NCBI GenBank assembly: GCA_036272735.1
Contig: DATAYF010000021.1
Location: 1-5,261 of the forward strand
DNA length: 5,261 nucleotides
Direction: 5' to 3'
Origin: DATAYF01 sp036272735
GTDB taxonomy: Bacteria > Chloroflexota > Ktedonobacteria > Ktedonobacterales > Ktedonobacteraceae
Both the position numbers and the translations under genes were made by a program. This document shows positions 1 to 4,707 of the stretch, piece by piece. The notes beneath the pieces are model-generated. The model saw only the letters and a program-made list of their open reading frames with translations. It was not told where the DNA came from and did not search any database. Position 1 is the first letter of the stretch. Each line of letters opens with the position of its first letter.

Positions 1-259
1 AGCCAGCCGGATCAAAGGCGACAAAGAAGAAATTATGCCAGCTATCAAGCATGCTTCTGACGGCGGCAGCATAAAATTGGTTTCCATAGCCATTTTGTTG
101 CTGTTGAAAAAAGTTCAAAAACGCCGCGATGACGACAATCAAAGCGAGCGCGATGCGATGCCAGGTGCGTGTCGGTGCGATCGTTTCACGCCGTCCCACA
201 TCCTGTGCAGAAGTATCGCCCTGGCTATGCGTTGTAAAAGATATGTTTTCCGTTTGCAT
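1..259 (-). CDS. GT39-type membrane glycosyltransferase, N-terminal part (runs off left edge)
   Basis: This is the first 86 codons of a minus-strand gene whose remainder lies beyond base 1. The start is ATG at 259-257, preceded by a perfect AGGAGG (plus-strand CCTCCT, 269-274) nine bases upstream. Residues 1-33 form a polar, Ser/Thr-rich cytoplasmic tail and residues about 36-53 form a first membrane helix (IALALIVVIAAFLNFF). The NGYGNQFYAAAVRSML segment (57-72) and the NFFFVAFDPAG segment (76-86) follow. This layout is typical of bacterial GT39/ArnT-like GT-C enzymes, in which the second segment usually continues into a VDKPP motif. Such enzymes take a sugar from a polyprenyl-phosphate carrier on the outer face of the membrane and transfer it to an envelope acceptor. 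Many family members have an acidic DE pair just before the YYAAAV-like stretch; this copy has GN, as some bacterial subfamilies do, so its active-site residues cannot be judged from this fragment. It starts 70 bases after the GT2 gene stops and is probably in the same operon. The sugar and acceptor cannot be told. Confidence 0.82.
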   Translation of the reverse strand, partial: MQTENISFTTHSQGDTSAQDVGRRETIAPTRTWHRIALALIVVIAAFLNFFQQQQNGYGNQFYAAAVRSMLDSWHNFFFVAFDPAG

Positions 260-329
260 GTATGTTATCCTCCTGTATGATAGTCAAGCAACTTTCAGAC
301 GATATATGCGCGTATCATCTGACATAACG

Positions 330-1136
330 TTATCTCTGCTTTATTCCTTCATGCTTCCATTTGGCCGCATAAGAGAAGAGTTCTCCAAAAGCACGTAAGA
401 TCACGCTGATCTTAGCACCAGTCGCACGACCAGCGCGCCGAGGGAAATGATGAACGCCGATCTCTTTATAGAAATGATGTGTTTGATTCAACTTGTAGAG
501 TAATTCTGCATTGATCATGGCTCCTCGGGTCTCCAGAGGGGATTCGTGGAGCCATTGCGTATGCAGAAGCTTGAATGCACAATCGATATCACGGACAGAA
601 ACGCCCAGCACGAGACGAACAAGCAATTTCCATCCCCAGGCATTCACTTTGCGCATCCAGGTATCCTGGCGATTGAGGCGGTACCCGATCACGGCATCAC
701 AGGTATCAATATAGGAGAAAAAGCTACGCAGTTCCTCAATCGCAAACTGCCCATCAGAATCCATAAAGAACGTAAGGCCCTTTGATGCTGCGGCAAAGCC
801 ACTGACGAGCGCTGCCCCATATCCTTGATTAGTGACATGGTTGATCAGGCGAACCTGAGGATGGACAGCGGAAATCTCGGTAACAAGAGCCGCGGTCCGA
901 TCCTTGCTGCCGTCATTTATGACGATGATCTCATAGTCGATACCCCAGCGATCAAGCTGAATGAGTACATTATGTATAGTCATCGCGATAACATGTTCTT
1001 CGTTATATGCTGGCAACACAACAGAGAGACTATGGGTGGTTTTCAATCTGGTATCAGTGTGTTCTGCGCTGGACTCGGCAGCGGTTACAGCCGACGTTGA
1101 AACTTGTTTATTGATTTGCTCAAAATGATGAGACAT
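330..1136 (-). CDS. GT2 family polyprenyl-phosphate (DPM1-like) glycosyltransferase
   Basis: A 268-residue GT-A fold glycosyltransferase of the dolichol-phosphate mannosyltransferase / GtrB type. It is expected to move a sugar from a nucleotide-sugar onto a polyprenyl-phosphate at the cytoplasmic face of the membrane. After a polar N-terminal extension (1-35) come the GT2 opening LSVVLPAYNEE (37-47), NDGSKDRT (74-81, nucleotide binding), NQGYGAAL (103-110), the metal-binding DxD motif in MDSDGQF (D126, D128), GYRLNRQD (151-158), RDIDCAFKLL (182-191, family motif after the acceptor region) and a basic RRAGRATGAK segment (233-242). Unlike phage GtrB, it has no obvious pair of C-terminal membrane helices, so it is probably peripheral. 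The ATG at 1136 follows a GAGAGG Shine-Dalgarno by five bases. It lies 46 bases after the GtrA-like gene and 70 before the GT39 gene, all on the same strand. The sugar is not predictable. An ordinary GT2 using another acceptor is the alternative, but the neighbours favour a lipid carrier. Confidence 0.9.
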   Translation of the reverse strand: MSHHFEQINKQVSTSAVTAAESSAEHTDTRLKTTHSLSVVLPAYNEEHVIAMTIHNVLIQLDRWGIDYEIIVINDGSKDRTAALVTEISAVHPQVRLINHVTNQGYGAALVSGFAAASKGLTFFMDSDGQFAIEELRSFFSYIDTCDAVIGYRLNRQDTWMRKVNAWGWKLLVRLVLGVSVRDIDCAFKLLHTQWLHESPLETRGAMINAELLYKLNQTHHFYKEIGVHHFPRRAGRATGAKISVILRAFGELFSYAAKWKHEGIKQR

Positions 1137-1182
1137 ACATTCCTCTCTTCACCTAGATCGCCTGCTTACAGAAATTGCTGTT

Positions 1183-1680
1183 TCATGGCTTTTGCACAAA
1201 AACCCAGAGACGCATGCCGAGAAACGAAATGAAAGCAGAGACAATGATTGCAAGGACCTTAGAAATGTTCGTCCAGAGGATCATGCTTTGAACGAAGGGA
1301 TGAGGGAAAGTACGTATCGCCCAGACAAGCATTGTATTCACCACCATCCCGAAAAAGGTTGTGCAAGCAAAACGTATTAATTCGTGCCAGCTCATGCTCT
1401 GCTTATTGCGGAATGTCCAGTACTTATTCAGTAAGAAACTATTGAACGCACCAAAGCTATATGCGACGACGTTATAGGCCAGAATCAACCAGGTCCGGTT
1501 CGTTGGCAACAGCAAGAGGAGAGCATTTAAGGCGAGTAAATCCAGCCCGGTGTTGACGCCGCCTACCAGACCAAAGCGCACTACCTGCAGACAATGCGTC
1601 TTCCAACGTGCAAGTAAGGGAGGCTTGTAGACATCTTTTGTCTCTTGCTGTCGATTATGAACTTCCTCTGTCTCGATCAA
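1183..1680 (-). CDS. GtrA-family membrane protein (putative polyprenyl-phosphate-sugar flippase)
   Basis: A 165-residue protein with four predicted membrane helices at about 34-58, 64-86, 103-123 and 139-159, the standard GtrA (PF04138-type) topology and a usual length for the family. Diagnostic features are RFGLVGGVNTGLD at the start of helix 1, NKYWTF (85-90) after helix 2, and the closing FLGMRLWVF (153-161) after helix 4. The family is thought to flip polyprenyl-phosphate-linked sugars across the cytoplasmic membrane, or to assist flipping, although for most members the biochemistry is indirect. The start is a TTG (1680-1678): no ATG occurs in frame before residue 96, and AAAGGAG sits six bases upstream of the TTG. 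The 30-residue polar N-terminal tail is somewhat longer than in compact homologues. It is the first gene of the minus-strand cluster and would supply flipped donor to the GT39 enzyme after the GT2 enzyme charges the carrier. Confidence 0.9.
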   Translation of the reverse strand: MIETEEVHNRQQETKDVYKPPLLARWKTHCLQVVRFGLVGGVNTGLDLLALNALLLLLPTNRTWLILAYNVVAYSFGAFNSFLLNKYWTFRNKQSMSWHELIRFACTTFFGMVVNTMLVWAIRTFPHPFVQSMILWTNISKVLAIIVSAFISFLGMRLWVFVQKP

Positions 1681-1881
1681 TAGACACTCCTTTCACTCAG
1701 ATGGACAACCAACAAAAAAGTTTTCCGAACGAGCAACAGCATTGTCATCAACCCGCTGCTCTCAATGATACAGTGCAATAGTAAAAAAGTTTTTAGGGAA
1801 TAGTAAATATTTTATAAAATTACATTCAAAAACCATAAAAAACATATTAGGCGATAATATATAGTAACTATAGGTATATGT

Positions 1882-1909
1882 TTGATATGAGTCAGAGAAT
1901 CGCGATAAT
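1882..1909 (+). promoter_or_regulatory. Possible sigma70 promoter (TTGATA - 16 bp - GATAAT)
   Basis: TTGATA (1882-1887) and GATAAT (1904-1909) each match the -35 and -10 consensus at five of six positions and are 16 bp apart, pointing towards the response regulator. Transcription would begin near 1916 and give a leader of about 320 bases. In such AT-rich DNA a match of this quality can arise by chance, so this is tentative. Confidence 0.3.
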
Positions 1910-2107
1910 TTTTCTTCATCTCGGATGGCATTGCTTTTTTGGAGTTTCCCTTCTCGACACATCCAACTATAGCAGGAGCATTATGAAGATCTTATAAAGA
2001 AGCCATCAAGATACTGTTCGTTTTGCCAGCGCAAGGGATAGCAAGTAGCCCCGCCGAGCATGCCACAATGCGCTGTCTTTCTTTTCATTTCCGCAGTCTT
2101 CATACAA

Positions 2108-2151
2108 ACTTTATATTTTTCTTCTATACACTTTATATTTTTCTTCTATAC
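2108..2151 (+). repeat. Perfect 22-bp tandem duplication, candidate response-regulator operator
   Basis: Bases 2108-2129 and 2130-2151 are identical at all 22 positions with no gap. Each unit contains one CTTTATA and one CTTCTATA half-site, so CTT-TATA elements begin at 2109, 2121, 2131 and 2143, spaced 12, 10 and 12 bp, close to one helical turn. OmpR/PhoB-family regulators bind head-to-tail direct repeats with about 11-bp phasing. This array lies 84 bp upstream of a gene for exactly such a regulator and its end overlaps a TATACT box. Autoregulation is therefore an attractive inference. A recent slippage duplication with no function is the alternative. Confidence 0.6.
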
Positions 2152-2152
2152 T
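2147..2152 (+). promoter_or_regulatory. Possible -10 box (TATACT) of the two-component operon
   Basis: TATACT matches the -10 consensus at five of six positions and lies at the downstream end of the 22-bp tandem duplication. No -35-like hexamer sits 16-18 bp upstream; that position is occupied by the repeat half-sites. This is the arrangement of activator-dependent PhoB-class promoters. The leader would be about 75 bases. Inferred only from sequence. Confidence 0.35.
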
Positions 2153-2184
2153 AAGCACAGCGAGAGGAACGCATCTTTGCTCTA

Positions 2185-2208
2185 TACGAACGTACGAACG
2201 TGCGAAAG
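2185..2208 (+). repeat. Short tandem repeat of TACGAACG in the leader of the response regulator
   Basis: TACGAACG occurs twice in a row (2185-2192, 2193-2200), followed by a degenerate third unit TGCGAAAG (2201-2208). It lies 27-50 bases before the start codon, within the likely 5' untranslated leader. Its function is unknown; it could be a simple slippage repeat. Confidence 0.5.
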
Positions 2209-2235
2209 CTAGTTCAATAAGCTCCAGAAGGAAAT

Positions 2236-2943
2236 ATGCAGCACACAATTTTGGTCGTCGATGACGATAGAAAAATAGTAGACCTGATCCGCATCTACCT
2301 TGAGAAAGAGCGTTATCAGGCCATCATTGCCTCTGATGGACCCCAGGCCCTGAAACTGGCCCGACAGAAACAACTGAGCCTGATCATCCTGGATTGGATG
2401 TTGCCAAGCATTGATGGGCTTGATGTCTGTCGTATTCTCCGCGCTGAATGTGACATTCCCATTATTATGTTGACTGCCAGATCGACCGAGGACGATAAAT
2501 TGCTCGGTCTGAATCTGGGAGCTGATGATTACCTGACGAAGCCTTTCAGTCCACGCGAACTCGTCGCTCGCGTGCGAGTGGTGTTGCGACGCGCACACCA
2601 GCAGAAAGAGGATGATCGTCTACCAGTGCTGCGCCTGGGCGATCTCGTTGTAGATTTTGTCGCGCATGAAGCCAGGTTGCATAATATTGTCGTTCGTCTC
2701 ACCCCCAAAGAGTTCAAGCTCCTGGAGACGCTGGCAAGGGAACCGGGCCGGGCCTTTAGCCGTGCTGAACTGGTCACGAGGGTCTTTGGCATTGACTACG
2801 AGGGTTTTGATCGTACCATTGATGTGCACCTTATGAACTTGCGCAAGAAAATTGAGCCTTTCCCTGATCAGCCCATCTATCTGCATACGGTATATGGAGT
2901 TGGCTATAAATTACGAAAAGAGAATGAGGATGAGGATTCGTAG
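2236..2943 (+). CDS. OmpR/PhoB-family two-component response regulator
   Basis: A 235-residue transcription factor with an N-terminal receiver and a C-terminal winged-helix DNA-binding domain, at the usual family length. The receiver (about 1-120) keeps the acidic metal-binding residues in LVVDDD (D9, D10), the phospho-acceptor Asp53 in ILDWMLP, Thr80 in IIMLTA and Lys102 in LTKPF, so it should be phosphorylatable. The effector domain (about 130-230) shows LTPKEFKLLETLA, the recognition-helix region DRTIDVHLMNLRKKIE and the wing VYGVGYKL. The ATG at 2236 follows AAGGA (2228-2232) by only three bases; no better start is seen. The histidine kinase gene overlaps its last bases, so the two are almost certainly one cognate pair. 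The perfect 22-bp tandem repeat upstream is a likely binding site for this protein. Its regulon is unknown; the divergent envelope-glycosylation operon is one candidate target. Confidence 0.95.
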   Translation: MQHTILVVDDDRKIVDLIRIYLEKERYQAIIASDGPQALKLARQKQLSLIILDWMLPSIDGLDVCRILRAECDIPIIMLTARSTEDDKLLGLNLGADDYLTKPFSPRELVARVRVVLRRAHQQKEDDRLPVLRLGDLVVDFVAHEARLHNIVVRLTPKEFKLLETLAREPGRAFSRAELVTRVFGIDYEGFDRTIDVHLMNLRKKIEPFPDQPIYLHTVYGVGYKLRKENEDEDS

Positions 2944-4375
2944 TCTACGAGTACGTTTGATACTGATGTTCATGCTCGTCGTAATGATAGCGTTAGGAGC
3001 ATATGCTGTCTTTGCCAGCCAGATCACACGAGACAGATTTCAACATTACCTGGACAACGAACAGACGAATGATCAAGGGTTGATCTCTCAAATTCAGGCC
3101 ATGTATCACCAGCCCCAGGATGCGCAGCGGTTGCAAGCCTTGATTGAGCAAAGCGCGACCCAAAATAAGGTCAGGACGCTTGTCATTAACCCTAACCAGC
3201 TCATTGTCGCCGATTCGGCACGCAAGCTCGTCGGGCAGACACTGACGATTCCCTTGTTCCTCACGCTTGAAAGCACAAACGCAGGAACATCTCCCTTGCC
3301 CGGAGCCCCATTTCCACCCGGCAGAGCAGTACGCATTATGTCCACCGATGGGAGAATCGTAGCTTCTGGTCCGCCAGCGCCACTGACGAATACAAACTTT
3401 ATTGATTCTGTGAATCGTGCGCTGGAACGCGCCGTTCTCGTAGCCGGGTGTGTGGCCGGTGTCCTGGCAATTATGTTATCGGGGACCATTCTCAAACCAG
3501 TTCGCGCCTTAACCCGTGCGGCCAGACAATTGGAGCAGGGGAATCTCACGCAGAGAGTGCAGGTTCGGAGGCAAGACGAAATCGGCGATCTGGCGCACGC
3601 CTTTGATACAATGGCAGATAGCCTGGAGCGTGAAGAGCATCTGCGCCGCCAATTATTGAGCAATGTTGCGCATGAGCTACGAACACCGCTCACCACTATT
3701 CGCGCTTATCTTGAAGCGCTCCAGGACCAGGTGATCACGCCAGATTCCGCAGTCATTGCATCAATCTATGAAGAAGCCATGCTCCTGAGTCGTCTGGTCA
3801 CAGACCTCCAGGACCTGGCCCTGGCTGAAGCAGGACAATTGCGCCTGCAACGAGTTCCCATCGCGCTGGAGGACGTCATCACCAAGGCGATCAATGCTCT
3901 ATCCCTTCAGGCAGAGAACAAGAAGATCTCCATTTCCGCCAATATCGCATCCGATCTGCCACTGGTCGAGGCAGATGCACAACGGATAGGGCAAATTCTG
4001 CGCAATCTGTTGAGTAATGCGATCAAATATACGCCTGAGCGAGGGGAGGTTCGGGTGAGCGCACAGGCTATGCAAAAAGAAGTGCAGGTATCTGTACGGG
4101 ATAATGGGGTGGGCATCGCAGCCAAGCACTTGCCTTCTATCTTTAAACACTTTTACCGTGCCGATACCTCCCGTACCCGTGAGACAGGGGGGAGCGGCCT
4201 CGGACTGGCCATCGTTGAGCAACTGGTACAGGCACATGGCGGGCGTATTACCGTGGAAAGCTCTGTGGGACAGGGCACCTGCTTCATATTTACCTTGCCG
4301 ATGGTCCTTCAACAAAAGTATATATATCGTGGTGCAGCTTCCCACAGAGCCGCAACAGACATGCGATTGGAGTAA
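2924..4375 (+). CDS. HAMP-domain sensor histidine kinase (BaeS-like)
   Basis: A 483-residue membrane sensor kinase, cognate to the response regulator. Residues 10-31 form membrane helix 1, about 32-168 an extracytoplasmic sensor region, and about 170-190 helix 2. HAMP follows at about 190-240 (KPVRALTRAARQL, DEIGDLAHAF), then the dimerisation/phospho-acceptor motif NVAHELRTPLT with His250. The ATPase domain carries the N box RNLLSNAIKY (N365), G1 DNGVGIA (393-399), F box FKHFYRAD (407-414) and G2 GGSGLGLA (422-429). All residues needed for autophosphorylation appear present. The sensor region has no recognised ligand-binding motif and contains a Pro/Gly-rich stretch (SPLPGAPFPPGR). The chosen ATG at 2924 puts a short basic tail (MRMRIRSLRVR) before helix 1 and overlaps the regulator gene by 20 bases, implying translational coupling. 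ATG 2930 is equally possible. An open frame extends back to 2852 but would add an unlikely N-terminus translated from the regulator's coding sequence. About 21 extra residues follow the ATPase fold (QQKYIYRG... to the end) and look non-homologous. Confidence 0.94.
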   Translation: MRMRIRSLRVRLILMFMLVVMIALGAYAVFASQITRDRFQHYLDNEQTNDQGLISQIQAMYHQPQDAQRLQALIEQSATQNKVRTLVINPNQLIVADSARKLVGQTLTIPLFLTLESTNAGTSPLPGAPFPPGRAVRIMSTDGRIVASGPPAPLTNTNFIDSVNRALERAVLVAGCVAGVLAIMLSGTILKPVRALTRAARQLEQGNLTQRVQVRRQDEIGDLAHAFDTMADSLEREEHLRRQLLSNVAHELRTPLTTIRAYLEALQDQVITPDSAVIASIYEEAMLLSRLVTDLQDLALAEAGQLRLQRVPIALEDVITKAINALSLQAENKKISISANIASDLPLVEADAQRIGQILRNLLSNAIKYTPERGEVRVSAQAMQKEVQVSVRDNGVGIAAKHLPSIFKHFYRADTSRTRETGGSGLGLAIVEQLVQAHGGRITVESSVGQGTCFIFTLPMVLQQKYIYRGAASHRAATDMRLE

Positions 4376-4661
4376 GTGGCAATTGGCCTCTGGTAATTCC
4401 AGCGGCGATTGACGCCCAACCGGCGACGCAAGGTACACACGGAGACCTCTGGCATTCTGTGCTGACTACTTCGGCCCTCCTTTCTCACATAAGCCGATCT
4501 TTGCTTGCTTTCATCACCATGCCATCAAAAGAGTAACTGTGAAATAGCTGTATAAATGAACAGGAAAAGCATTTACATTTTTTTCGGAGTTACCATGGAA
4601 TATTGCGGAGCTTGCGAGGAGCTTTTTGGATACTTTGTGCTCATTTCATTTCGGAGTTACG
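4376..4661. other. Non-coding stretch after the histidine kinase
   Basis: No supported gene and no clear rho-independent terminator follows the kinase stop codon. The only T run (4578-4584) lacks a stable GC-rich hairpin before it. A plus-strand open frame at 4556-4786 has an unconvincing composition and runs into the structured intron RNA, so it is not called. The right half carries the duplicated start-codon-like motif described separately, plus two further GGAGCTT copies (4607-4613, 4618-4624). Confidence 0.6.
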
Positions 4662-4668
4662 GTGGAAT
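4582..4668 (+). repeat. Two copies of a 20-bp RBS-plus-start-like motif, 67 bp apart
   Basis: TTTCGGAGTTAC, two variable bases, then TGGAAT occurs at 4582-4601 and again at 4649-4668. The 18 fixed positions are identical and only the two middle bases differ (CA versus GG). In copy 1 the difference makes GGAG-5 nt-ATG-GAA; in copy 2 it makes GGAG-5 nt-GTG-GAA. Both copies are preceded by CATTT-like sequence. The flanking bases otherwise do not align, so this is not a simple 67-bp tandem duplication. It could be a duplicated translation initiation region, or repeated transposase-binding sites at the end of a mobile element. Confidence 0.6.
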
Positions 4669-4707
4669 TCCCAGTGAGCCAGACCCCACGGGATGCGCAA
4701 CGAGATG
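4662..4707 (+). other. Possible 5' exon of a gene interrupted by the group II intron
   Basis: From the GTG at 4662, which follows GGAG by five bases, a frame reads (M/V)EFPVSQTPRDAQRD for 15 codons plus one base before the proposed intron start at 4708. Its last bases supply the proposed IBS2 and IBS1. If the intron splices, this would join to coding sequence beyond the window. Fifteen codons are too few for family recognition, so this is only a hypothesis. Confidence 0.2.

Larger units (their letters stand above)
1681..2235. other. Divergent AT-rich intergenic region between glycosylation operon and two-component operon
   Basis: No convincing gene is visible in these 555 bases. The stretch at about 1780-1920 is very AT-rich and should contain the leftward promoter for the GtrA-like gene, but no good -35/-10 pair stands out on the minus strand (TATAAA at 1816-1811 and TATATT at 1861-1856 lack partners). 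On the plus strand there is a possible sigma70 promoter (1882-1909), a 22-bp tandem duplication (2108-2151), a TATACT box (2147-2152) and an 8-bp tandem repeat (2185-2208). A four-codon ORF (1983-1997, MKIL) with AGGAG four bases ahead lies between the distal promoter candidate and the repeat; it may be chance. Confidence 0.7.

Noticed and set aside
1762..1962. Minus-strand 66-codon open frame in the divergent intergenic region
   Set aside because: The composition follows the AT-rich DNA (many F/Y/I/N). There is no family resemblance, and the frame covers the expected promoter region.
2108..2208. CRISPR array or other long repeat array
   Set aside because: There are only two gapless 22-bp copies and a separate 8-bp repeat, with no spacers.
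2209..2598. Minus-strand open frame opposite the response regulator
   Set aside because: It is fully antisense to conserved receiver-domain codons and has no recognisable motif.
2852..2923. Upstream extension of the histidine kinase to ATG 2852
   Set aside because: It would translate the regulator's DNA-binding domain coding sequence in another frame for 24 residues. The ATG at 2924 gives a normal basic N-terminus right before the first membrane helix.
3106..3696. Long minus-strand open frame inside the histidine kinase
   Set aside because: It is antisense to a clearly real, motif-complete kinase, and its Ser/Arg/Cys-rich composition is typical of a shadow frame.
4376..4480. Rho-independent terminator after the histidine kinase
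   Set aside because: No GC-rich hairpin followed by a T run could be found in this stretch. CAATTG is only a 6-bp palindrome.
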